Positions 48,942-59,715 of a stretch of DNA of 64,000 bases are shown in pieces. The first letter of the stretch is position 1. Every line of letters starts with the position of its first letter. The stretch covers positions 62,001 through 126,000 of the forward strand of contig CAWAZS010000011.1 in the NCBI GenBank assembly GCA_963786625.1. The letters are read 5' to 3'. Below the pieces are notes generated by a model that worked only from the letters and a program-made list of their open reading frames with translations, searched no databases and had not been told where the DNA came from. The position numbers and the translations under genes were made by a program. This DNA comes from CAIWHR01 sp963786625. Its GTDB lineage: Bacteria; Pseudomonadota; Gammaproteobacteria; Burkholderiales; Casimicrobiaceae.

Positions 48942-49613
48942 TTGTTCGCCCTGACCGGAATCGAGCACCGCTACGCAGCCGCGACTGTGCTGCGCGTCGA
49001 TGAATGGCGCGCGGCGGCCGGCGAGCACTGGCTCGTCGCCGGACCCTCGGGCAGCGGCAAGACGACGCTGCTGCACATTCTTGCCGGATTGACGACACCG
49101 ACCGTGGGATCGGTCGTCGTCGGCGGCACCGATCTCGGCACGCTCGGACCCGGCGCGCGCGACCGCTGGCGCGGGCGCACCGTCGGCCTCGTTCCGCAGC
49201 GGCTGCACCTGGTCGGCGCGCTCGATGTGCGCGACAACCTGCGCCTGGCGCAGTACCTCGCCGGGATGCCCGACGACCTCGATCGCGTCGGCGAGCTGCT
49301 CGCGGCGGTGGGCGTCGGCGATCTTGCGCGGCGCTATCCGCGCGAGCTGTCGCAGGGACAGGCGCAACGCGTCGCGATCGCGCGTTCGGTCGTCAACCGG
49401 CCGGCGCTGGTGCTGGCCGACGAGCCGACCGCGAATCTCGACGACGCGCATGCCGGGGCGGCTCTCGAGCTGCTGCGCACGCAGGCGATCGCGAACGGCG
49501 CCGCCTTGGTGGTCGCCTCGCACGATGCCCGGGTGCGCCCGCTGCTGCCGCACGTGTACGCGCTGCCGCACGGAGGGCCGCTCGCCGGGCGCGCCGATGG
49601 GATTGCCGCGTGA
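48942..49613 (+). CDS. ABC transporter ATPase (ZrgB/LolD-like)
   Basis: ATPase of 223 residues paired with the next permease. Walker A GPSGSGKTTL, VGLVPQRLHLVGALDVRDNL, signature ELSQGQAQRVAIARSV (Q in place of the second G of LSGGQ), Walker B LVLADEPTANLD and the H-loop VASHD. It is of the LolD/MacB subclass. The start codon is TTG at 48942; no ATG or GTG fits better. It overlaps the permease start by four bases (GTGA). Confidence 0.8.
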   Translation: MFALTGIEHRYAAATVLRVDEWRAAAGEHWLVAGPSGSGKTTLLHILAGLTTPTVGSVVVGGTDLGTLGPGARDRWRGRTVGLVPQRLHLVGALDVRDNLRLAQYLAGMPDDLDRVGELLAAVGVGDLARRYPRELSQGQAQRVAIARSVVNRPALVLADEPTANLDDAHAGAALELLRTQAIANGAALVVASHDARVRPLLPHVYALPHGGPLAGRADGIAA

Positions 49614-50854
49614 ACGCCGTGCGCCTCGCCTTCGCGTACGCGCGGCGCCGCCCGCTGGCGACCGTGTTCAACGTCGCGCTGCTCGCCGTCGGCGTGGCCA
49701 CGATCACACTGGTGGTCCTGCTCTCGCGCGAGCTCGAGCAGCGGCTGGCGCGGGAGGCCACCGGCATCGATCTCGTCGTCGGCGCCAAGGGCAGCCCGCT
49801 GCAGCTGGTGCTCGCCGGCGTCTACCACGCCGACGTGCCGCCGGGAAACGTCCCGCTGGCGGCGGTGGAGGAGCTCGCGCGCCATCCCCTGGTCCAGCAG
49901 GTGATTCCGCTGGCGCTGGGCGACAGCGTTCGGGGATTCCGGATCGTCGGCACGGAACCGGCGTTCGTCGCGCATTACGGGGCGCCGCTCGCGCTGGGAC
50001 GCGTCTGGTCCGCGCCGATGGAGGCGGTGCTCGGCAGCGACGCCGCGCGCGCCACCGGCCTGACCGTCGGCGCCACGTTCAGCGGCGCGCACGGGCTCGC
50101 CGAGGGTGGTGGCGATCACGGTGAAGCGCCATATCGGGTGGTCGGGGTGCTGGCGCCGACGGGCCGCGTGATCGACCGGCTGGTGCTCACCGCCGTCGAC
50201 AGCGTGTGGCAGGTGCATGCGCACGGCGCCGCCGACGCCGACCACGACCGCGACGCACACGGCGACCGCGCGCCCTCCACAGCGAGCCCGGCGGCGGAGC
50301 CCGCGGCCGCCCGCGAAGTCACGCTCGCACTCGTCAAGTACAAGAGCCCGCTCGCCGCGACGAGCCTGCCGCGGATGATCAACGCGGAGACGGTGCTGCA
50401 GGCGGCATCCCCCCCGTACGAGTCGGCCCGCCTGTTCACGGTGTTCGGCGTCGGAACCGACGTGGTCCGGGGCTTCGCCCTGCTCCTGATCGGCGCCGCG
50501 GCGTTCGGCCTGTTCGTGGCGCTGGCGCAGGCGCTCGACGAGCGGCGCTACGACATCGCGATCATGCGCGTCCTCGGCGCGCGCCGCGGCACGGTCGTCG
50601 CCGTGCTGTTGCTGGAGAGTGTGCTGCTTTCCGCCACCGCGCTCGTCCTCGGGCTCGGCCTCGCGCACGGACTTGCCGCTGGCGTCGGTGCCTGGCTGCC
50701 GGCCGCCGCGCCGTTGGCCGCGGGCGCGCGGACGTGGGCGCCCGAGGAATGGGGCGTGGCGGCGCTGGCGCTGGGCGCGGGTATAATTGCCACTCTGCTT
50801 CCCGCGTGGCGCGCGTACCGCCTCGACGTGGCCGCCACCCTTGCCGATGCGTGA
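49610..50854 (+). CDS. FtsX-like ABC permease with His-rich periplasmic loop
   Basis: MacB/LolC-type permease of 414 residues. One N-terminal helix (VFNVALLAVGVATITLVVLL) precedes a large periplasmic domain (45-270), then three helices at about 285-310, 325-360 and 380-405. The periplasmic domain carries VHAHGAADADHDRDAHGDRA near residue 205 and GGDHGEAP near 167, suggesting zinc or another metal. The coupling loop is LDERRYDIAIMRVLGARRG. Start GTG overlaps the ATPase stop. Grouping with a DUF3299 gene matches the zinc-regulated zrg loci. Confidence 0.8.
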   Translation: MNAVRLAFAYARRRPLATVFNVALLAVGVATITLVVLLSRELEQRLAREATGIDLVVGAKGSPLQLVLAGVYHADVPPGNVPLAAVEELARHPLVQQVIPLALGDSVRGFRIVGTEPAFVAHYGAPLALGRVWSAPMEAVLGSDAARATGLTVGATFSGAHGLAEGGGDHGEAPYRVVGVLAPTGRVIDRLVLTAVDSVWQVHAHGAADADHDRDAHGDRAPSTASPAAEPAAAREVTLALVKYKSPLAATSLPRMINAETVLQAASPPYESARLFTVFGVGTDVVRGFALLLIGAAAFGLFVALAQALDERRYDIAIMRVLGARRGTVVAVLLLESVLLSATALVLGLGLAHGLAAGVGAWLPAAAPLAAGARTWAPEEWGVAALALGAGIIATLLPAWRAYRLDVAATLADA

Positions 50855-50858
50855 TGCC

Positions 50859-51383
50859 ATGAAGCCTGTCCCCTTCCTCCTTGCGCTCCTCGCCGCCGTC
50901 GCCGCGCTGCCGGCCTGGGCGGTGACGTCCAACATCCCTCAGGCCGGGTTGCCCACGGCCAGCGAATACGGAGCGACGCTGCTGCCCGAGCGCGCCGGCG
51001 TGGTGTCGTGGCGCACGCTCGCACAGGTGGCGCCGGTGAAGAAGGACGGCCGGATGTCCGCCGAGTTCTCCAAGGACGTCCTCGCGCTCGACAAGCGCGA
51101 CGTGAAGCTCCAGGGATTCATCATCCCGCTGGACATGGGGGACAAGCAGAAACGCTTCCTCCTCTCGGCCGTGCCGCCGCACTGCTCGTTCTGCCTGCCG
51201 GCGGGTCCCGATTCCGTCGTCGAGGTCATCGCCAAGACGCCGGTGAAGTACGGCTTCGAGCCGATCGTCGTGTCCGGCCGGTTCATGCTGCTCAAGGACG
51301 ACGCGACGGGGATGCTGTACCGGTTGACCGACGCCGAGTACGCGGGCTCCGCTATGCCGGCACCTGCGCGGGAAACCAAGTAG
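50859..51383 (+). CDS. DUF3299 periplasmic protein
   Basis: A 174-residue secreted protein. Signal MKPVPFLLALLAAVAALPAW, cleaved after AWA. The core is VSWRTLAQVAP, VLALDKRDVKLQGFIIPLDM and the two-cysteine PPHCSFCLPAGPDSVVEV, a putative metal-binding motif of DUF3299. It begins five bases after the permease stop and completes the ABC-DUF3299 set. Role in metal handling is inferred. Confidence 0.78.
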   Translation: MKPVPFLLALLAAVAALPAWAVTSNIPQAGLPTASEYGATLLPERAGVVSWRTLAQVAPVKKDGRMSAEFSKDVLALDKRDVKLQGFIIPLDMGDKQKRFLLSAVPPHCSFCLPAGPDSVVEVIAKTPVKYGFEPIVVSGRFMLLKDDATGMLYRLTDAEYAGSAMPAPARETK

Positions 51384-51536
51384 GGCACGCGCGGTCCAAC
51401 CGAACGGTTTCGCCGCCGCCACGCGCTCGACGGCTCGGCGGCGCCGTTGCCCGCCATCGGTTGCGGCGACCTCGCCGCGTAAGGTTCCATGGCGAAGCTG
51501 CGACGAATGGCAATCCGAACTCCCCGGGGCCACACG

Positions 51537-52022
51537 ATGAACCGACGCCATTTTCTTTCTCGCACGCTGCTCACCGTTGCCGGTCTGACGGCGCTGCGCC
51601 ATGCTCCGCTCGCCGGCGCGCAGACGCCGAAGATCGAGAAGGTCGTGAAGACGGAGGCCGAATGGCGACGACTCCTCACGCCCGCCCAGTTCGCGGTGCT
51701 GCGCGAAGAGGGGACGGAGCGGCCGTTCACGAGTCCGCTGAACGACGAGAAGCGCAAGGGGACCTTTGTCTGTGCCGGCTGCGATCTGCCGCTGTTCGAT
51801 TCGCGCACCAAGTACGACAGCGGCACCGGCTGGCCGAGCTTCTACGATTTCCTTCCCGGAAGCCTCGGGACCAAGACCGACTACAAGCTGATCTACCCGC
51901 GCACCGAATACCACTGCGCGCGCTGCGGCGGCCACCAGGGCCACGTGTTCAACGACGGTCCGAAGCCCACCGGACTGCGCTACTGCAACAACGGCGTCGC
52001 CCTGAAGTTCCTCCCCGCCTGA
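51537..52022 (+). CDS. msrB: Peptide methionine sulfoxide reductase MsrB, Tat-exported
   Basis: Reduces methionine-R-sulfoxide in proteins. The 161-residue protein starts MNRRHFLSRTLLTVAGLTAL, a twin-arginine signal (RRHFL), so it acts in the periplasm. Two zinc Cys pairs are in FVCAGCDLP and YHCARCGGHQGH, and the catalytic Cys is in LRYCNNG. SGTGWPSFYDF is the substrate loop. A 48-base longer frame exists upstream but would hide the Tat signal. Confidence 0.93.
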   Translation: MNRRHFLSRTLLTVAGLTALRHAPLAGAQTPKIEKVVKTEAEWRRLLTPAQFAVLREEGTERPFTSPLNDEKRKGTFVCAGCDLPLFDSRTKYDSGTGWPSFYDFLPGSLGTKTDYKLIYPRTEYHCARCGGHQGHVFNDGPKPTGLRYCNNGVALKFLPA

Positions 52023-52114
52023 CCGGCGCCCGGCGTTCGGGCCCGGCAGCGCCGGGCCGGTGAGCCGTCGGGGCTCGGAGCCGCGCGCCGCGCGAGTGCG
52101 GCCGCGTTTTCCGC

Positions 52115-52120
52115 TATAAT
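52115..52120 (+). promoter_or_regulatory. -10 box of valS
   Basis: A perfect TATAAT lies 46 bases before the valS ATG, in a short AT-rich patch. The -35 is weak. Confidence 0.55.
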
Positions 52121-52166
52121 TTCAAGCTTTTGCAGGCACGCCGCCCCTCGGGCGGCAAGCGCCGCC

Positions 52167-55021
<2,855 letters not shown>

Positions 55022-55031
55022 CGCGCCACCG

Positions 55032-56248
55032 TTGTTCGCCCCTGCGAACCCGACCCGGGACCCCGAGGACGGGACTGCGCGGCTGCGCGGTCGCGGCTCT
55101 GCGGCGCGTCCTGTACGCCGACGACATCGTCCCCGATGCCGCCTGGGGCGCCGGCGCTCCGCGCGCGGTGCAGGTCGTGCGCGCGCTGGCAGGCTGCTGC
55201 GCGCGGGTCACGCTGTGCGCGATGATGCCGGCGGACCCGGCGCCCGTCCGCGCCGAGCGCTTCCCCGCCAACGTCGAAACGAGCGCCGCCAGCGGCCCCG
55301 GGGCGCTCCGCAGCTTGCTGGCGTCGCGTCCGGGCGACTTCGATCTGCTGTGGATCGGGCGACCGCACAATCTGCAGGCGCTCTACGAGCTCAACTGGGC
55401 GCAGCCCGAGCTGCTCGCCGGAATGCGGATCGTCTACGACGCCGAGGCGGTGTTCGCCGAGCGCACGATCGGCGAGGCGGCGCTCGCCGGAGCGCCGCTG
55501 TCCGAATGGCGGCAGCAGCGCCTGCTGCGCGCCGAGTTGCGGATGACGGAGATCGCCGACGCGATCGTCGCCGTCTCGGCGTCCGAGCAGTCGCGGATCG
55601 CCCGGGTCACCGGACGCCGGGTGCGCCTGCTGAGCCACGGGGCCACGCTCGCGCCGACGCCCTCGCCGTTCGAGGCGCGCCGCGACCTGCTGTTCCTCGG
55701 AGCCGTGCGCGACGCCGGCACGCCGAATGGCGACAGCTTGCGCTATTTCCTGCGCGAGATCATGCCGAAGATGGCGGCGCCGGGCGGGATGCGGCTGCGC
55801 ATCGCCGGCGCAGGAACCGATCGTGCAGCCTGGCTGGAGGACCTATCGCGGGCCGCAGGTGGACCTCGTCGGTCCGGTGGCGGAGTTGGCCCCGCTCTTC
55901 GACACGGCCCGGGTGTTCGTCGCGCCGACGCGCTACGCTGCCGGCATTCCGATCAAGGTGATCGACGCGGCGCGCCATGGCGTTCCCGTGGTCGCCTCGT
56001 CGCTGGTCGCCGGACAGCTGGGCTGGCGCAACGGCGTCGAGCTGCTGACCGCGGACACGGCGCCGGAGTTCGCCGCCGCCTGCGTCGCGCTGCACTCGGA
56101 TCCCGCGCTGTGGACGCGCGTGCGCGACGCGGCGCTTGCCGCGGTGCGGCGCGACTTCGACCCCGGGGCGTTCGCTGCCGGTGTGTGCGCGGAAGCGCAC
56201 GCAACCTGCGACTCGCGCCGCAAGCCGCAGGCGCCGGTCCAGTCATGA
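55032..56248 (+). CDS. Family 4-like glycosyltransferase, frame interrupted
   Basis: A GT-B glycosyltransferase of about 400 residues. The N-terminal domain starts near VLYADDIVPDAAWGAGAPRA, with VQVVRALAGCCARVTLCAMM and DLLWIGRPHNLQALYELNWA. LLFLGAVRDAGTPNGDSLRY opens the second domain. The frame breaks near 55855 and continues as FVAPTRYAAGIPIKVIDAAR, HGVPVVASSLV, the donor-binding region. No good start exists in the first frame: the only nearby start codon, TTG at 55032, is in another frame, so a second indel or an odd start is implied. Its TGA is the first three bases of a tandem repeat. Acceptor unknown. Confidence 0.7.
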
Positions 56249-56375
56249 GCGCGCCGGGCCGCCCCAAGCGCGAATCAGCCCCGAAGCGCGTAGCGCGGAG
56301 GGTAGTCCAGTGAGCGCGCCGGGCCGCCCCAAGCGCGAATCAGCCCCGAAGCGCGTAGCGCGGAGGGTAGTCCAG
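56246..56375 (+). repeat. Two identical 65-base tandem units (family B)
   Basis: Units 56246-56310 and 56311-56375 are identical. Each starts TGAGCGCGCCGGGCCGCCCC and ends GGTAGTCCAG. The first TGA is the stop of the upstream glycosyltransferase, and the last G forms, with the next TG, the GTG start of the MFS gene. Related copies lie at 7995-8070 and 57654-57742. Confidence 0.9.
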
Positions 56376-57643
56376 TGACCACTACGCTCTCCCGCACCTT
56401 TCGCGCGCTGCGCTACCGGAACTTCCGGCTGTTCTTCGTCGGGCAGGGACTGTCGGTCATGGGCACGTGGCTGCAGCAGGTCGCGATGAGCTGGCTCACC
56501 TACCGGCTCTCCGGCTCGGTGTGGCTGCTCGGCGTCGTCGCGTTCTGCGGCAGCGCCGGGATTCTCCTGTTCGGGACCTTTGCGGGCGTCGTCGCCGACC
56601 ACGTCCACCGCCGCCGCGCGCTGCGCATCACGCAGTCGCTGGCGCTGCTCCAGGCGCTCGCGCTCGCCGGCCTCACCTGGTCCGGACTCATCGCCGTGTG
56701 GCACCTGATCGTGCTCGCGCTGTGGCTCGGCCTTGTGTCGGCGTTCGACGTGCCGCTGCGCCAGGCGCTCTGGGTGCACCTGGTCGACGACCGGGCCGAC
56801 CTGCCGAACGCGATCGCGCTGAACTCGTTCCTGGTCAACAGCGCACGGGTGATCGGCCCCGCAATCGCCGGGCTGCTGCTCGCCGTCACCGGCGAGACCG
56901 TGTGCTTCGCGCTCAATGCGCTGTCGTTCGTCGCCGTGATCGTCGCGATCGGCCGCATGCGCTGGGCGCAGGAGCCCGAACCCGTTCCGTGGCGCGGCGG
57001 CTTCTGGTCGAAGTGGGTCGAGGGCTACCGCTTCGTCTCAGGCTTCGCGCCGGCGCGCGCGCTGCTGGCGCTCGTCGCCGTGCTGTCGTGGACGATCAAC
57101 CCCTATGCTTCGCTGATGCCGGTCTACGCGAAGAACATCTACGGCGGCGGTCCCCAGACGCTGGGCTTCCTGCTCGCGGCGGCGGGCGTCGGCGCGCTGG
57201 CGAGCACGCTCTATCTCGCGGGCCGGGCGACGGTTCGCGGCCTGGGCCGCGTGATCGCCGGCGCCGCGACGACCTGCGGTCTTGCGCTCGCCGCCTTCGC
57301 CTACCTTTCCTTCTACCCGCTGGCGCTGCTGCTGATGGTCGCGGTCGGCGGTGGCGTCATCCTCGCCGCGGCGTCGGTCAACACCATCCTGCAGACGATC
57401 GTCCCCGACGCGTTGCGCGGCCGCGTCGCCGGGTTCTTCACGCTGGCGTTCCTCGGCATGGCGCCGCTCGGCAACCTCGCCGCCGGCGCGCTCGCGAACG
57501 CGATCGGCGTGCAGGCGACGTATCTGGTGAACGGGCTCGTGGCGACCGCGGCCGGGCTGCTGCTCTGGCGCGCGCTGCCCGCGCTGCGCGAGCTGATGCG
57601 CCCGACCTACGTGCGATTGGGGATCATCGCCGGGGATTCCTGA
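56375..57643 (+). CDS. MFS transporter (EntS-like)
   Basis: A 422-residue major facilitator with about 12 hydrophobic segments. FRALRYRNFRLFFVGQGLSV and MGTWLQQVAMSWLTYRLSGS start the MFS_3 pattern, with the A-loop VADHVHRRRALRITQS and VPLRQALWVHLVDDRADLPN. Members export siderophores or other small molecules; the substrate is unknown. The GTG at 56375 is built by the end of the repeat unit. A further repeat follows the stop. Confidence 0.85.
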   Translation: MTTTLSRTFRALRYRNFRLFFVGQGLSVMGTWLQQVAMSWLTYRLSGSVWLLGVVAFCGSAGILLFGTFAGVVADHVHRRRALRITQSLALLQALALAGLTWSGLIAVWHLIVLALWLGLVSAFDVPLRQALWVHLVDDRADLPNAIALNSFLVNSARVIGPAIAGLLLAVTGETVCFALNALSFVAVIVAIGRMRWAQEPEPVPWRGGFWSKWVEGYRFVSGFAPARALLALVAVLSWTINPYASLMPVYAKNIYGGGPQTLGFLLAAAGVGALASTLYLAGRATVRGLGRVIAGAATTCGLALAAFAYLSFYPLALLLMVAVGGGVILAAASVNTILQTIVPDALRGRVAGFFTLAFLGMAPLGNLAAGALANAIGVQATYLVNGLVATAAGLLLWRALPALRELMRPTYVRLGIIAGDS

Positions 57644-57653
57644 TTCATCGCGA

Positions 57654-57742
57654 CCCGGGCTGCGGCCGCCCGTTCACTGGATTGCCCTCCGCGCTGCGCG
57701 CTTCGGGGCTGATTCGCGTGCGGGAGCGGCCCTTCGCGCTCA
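57654..57742 (-). repeat. Inverted copy of family B repeat
   Basis: On the minus strand a unit from 57742 to 57677 starts TGAGCGCGAAGGGCCGCTCC, contains CGAATCAGCCCCGAAGCGCG, and ends AATCCAG, then a partial second unit TGAACGGGCGGCCGC follows. It lies 10 bases after the MFS stop in opposite orientation to the copies before that gene. Confidence 0.8.
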
Positions 57743-57930
57743 TGCCCTCGCATCGCGGGGCCGCGACCCGGGGAATGGCAGGATTGCATCGTCGAGGATC
57801 TGTTTGCGGCACAGGCACGCGCGGACTACACTCCCGCTGCTGCGCAATTCGACCTTCCAAGTTCTTTCGCGGTCCTTCACGTTCGAGCGACGTTCGCGAC
57901 AGCGCCAACCTTCCGATTCGATCCGCCGAC

Positions 57931-59613
57931 ATGTTTGCCCGTCTCAAATCGCTCTTCCCGGCACGGATGTCGCCGCAGGCCGACGAATGCCTCGCCTTCA
58001 AGAAGCAGGGCGACGAACACCTGAAGGGTGATCGGCTGGATGACGCCGCCGGATGCTACCGGCGCGCAGTAACGCTGTGTCCCGACAACGTCGACGCTTG
58101 CGTCGGCCTGGGCTTCGTATTGAGCGAACAGAAACAGTACCCCGAAGCCGAGCGTTACCTGCGACACGCGTTGGCGATCGATCCCGGCAACGCCGACGCG
58201 CACTACATCCTGGGAACCATGGCGAGCAGCCAGAACGATCAGGCCGCCTCGATCGACCATTACAGCCGCGCGCTCGAGAGCAATCCGAACTTGTTGTTTG
58301 CCTACCGCGAGCTGTATGCCGCCTTGTTCCGCAGTGGCCAGGTTCAACAGGCCAAGGATGTCCTGCAGCGGGCCATTTCCGCGTACCCCGAATCGGCCGA
58401 GTTTCAGTTCTATCTCGGGAACCTGCTGAGCCACGATGGGGACAACGAAAGCGCGGTTGGCTGCTACACGAAGGCATTGACGATTCAGCCCGGCTCGGCG
58501 GAATCGCACAAGAGTCTGGCGGACGCGCTGGGCAGGCTCGGCCGGTTCGACCAGGCTGTCGCGCACTATCAGAAGGCCGTGTGGTTCGAACCGAACTTCG
58601 TCGACGCGCATCTGGCCCTGGGCGGCGTCCTGCAGAGTCAGGGGAAGCTCGATCAGGCTGTTGCGTCCTACGGGCGCGTGGCGGAGCTCGAGCCCGAGCA
58701 CGCCGGCGCGCGGATCAGCCTCGGCAACGCTCTGGAGAGCCTGGGCCGGGGTGACGAGGCCATTGCATGCTACAGACGCGCGGTCGCGCTCGAACCGGAT
58801 CACGCGGCTGCGCATCAGTACCTGGGAAATGCGCTGGTGGCACGGGGTGAGACCGAGGAAGCCGTGGCCTGCTACAGGCAAGTGATGAGGCTCGATCCGA
58901 CGAATGCCGTGCAGCATCTGATCGCCGCGCTGTCCGGAGGCGCTACCGAACGCGCCCCCAGCGAGTACGTCGAAAAACTGTTCGACGACTATGCGCACAA
59001 ATTCGATAAGCATCTGCAGGGGGTCCTGAGCTACAGCGTTCCGGAACGACTGGCGGAGGCCCTGCGGCCACACGTCGATCCCGGCGGCGAGAAGTGGACG
59101 ATTCTCGATCTGGGATGCGGCACGGGGCTGTCGGGTGCGGCGGTTGCGGCATATGCGCGCCAACTCGTCGGTGTCGATCTCTCGGCGAAGATGCTCGAGC
59201 GGGCCCGGGACCGGAACCTGTACCATCGACTCGAACAGCTGGACCTGCTGACGATGATGCAGGGTGAAGCGGCATCGACCTACGATGTCGTGATCGCCGC
59301 GGATGTGTTCGTCTATCTGGGCAAGCTGGACGAATTGGTGGATCAGGCGGGGCGAATGCTGCGCCCGGGCGGATTGTTTGCGTTCTCCGTCGAGTCGCTG
59401 GAGGCTCTGGCCGACGACGCTGCCGCGCTGCCGGACCTCGGAGACTATCGGCTGAACGTCACGGGGCGTTACGCGCATTCCATCGCGTACCTTGCGCGAA
59501 TGGCCGGGCACAGCGGTTTCGATGTCCTGAGCACCACGAACATCGAAAGCCGTCTCGACAAGGGCAAGGCCGTGCAAGGCTACCTTGCCTTGTGGCGTCG
59601 CCCGTCGGCCTGA
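57931..59613 (+). CDS. TPR-repeat methyltransferase
   Basis: A 560-residue fusion. Residues about 20-340 hold roughly ten tetratricopeptide repeats (for example HYILGTMASSQNDQAASIDH, YRRAVALEPDHAAAHQYLGN), a protein-binding solenoid. Residues 355-560 are a class I methyltransferase with motif I ILDLGCGTGLSG at residue 391, VGVDLSAKMLERA and YDVVIAADVFVYLG. This is the COG4976-like TPR methyltransferase class; substrate unknown. Codon use is less GC-biased than in neighbours (TTG, GAA, AAA, TTT), and repeats lie upstream, hinting at a different origin. The ATG at 57931 follows no strong ribosome site. Confidence 0.82.
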   Translation: MFARLKSLFPARMSPQADECLAFKKQGDEHLKGDRLDDAAGCYRRAVTLCPDNVDACVGLGFVLSEQKQYPEAERYLRHALAIDPGNADAHYILGTMASSQNDQAASIDHYSRALESNPNLLFAYRELYAALFRSGQVQQAKDVLQRAISAYPESAEFQFYLGNLLSHDGDNESAVGCYTKALTIQPGSAESHKSLADALGRLGRFDQAVAHYQKAVWFEPNFVDAHLALGGVLQSQGKLDQAVASYGRVAELEPEHAGARISLGNALESLGRGDEAIACYRRAVALEPDHAAAHQYLGNALVARGETEEAVACYRQVMRLDPTNAVQHLIAALSGGATERAPSEYVEKLFDDYAHKFDKHLQGVLSYSVPERLAEALRPHVDPGGEKWTILDLGCGTGLSGAAVAAYARQLVGVDLSAKMLERARDRNLYHRLEQLDLLTMMQGEAASTYDVVIAADVFVYLGKLDELVDQAGRMLRPGGLFAFSVESLEALADDAAALPDLGDYRLNVTGRYAHSIAYLARMAGHSGFDVLSTTNIESRLDKGKAVQGYLALWRRPSA

Positions 59614-59715
59614 CCGGGGACATCCGGCTGCTGCGGTGAAGCCGTGCAATCTCCGCAACATCCTCGCCGCGACGAGCGCCGCGGCCCCGTCGCGCGGGCA
59701 ACGTCCGCGCGTCGG

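Noticed and set aside
56246..56375. CRISPR array
   Set aside because: Only two units, directly abutting with no spacers, and no cas genes nearby.
57644..57930. Insertion sequence or transposase remnant
   Set aside because: Only the inverted palindromic repeat is present; no transposase motif or target duplication is visible.
59668..59694. Terminator between the TPR-methyltransferase and rhlE
   Set aside because: A CGCGACG/CGTCGCG stem exists, but the loop is 13 bases and there is no T-run on either strand.
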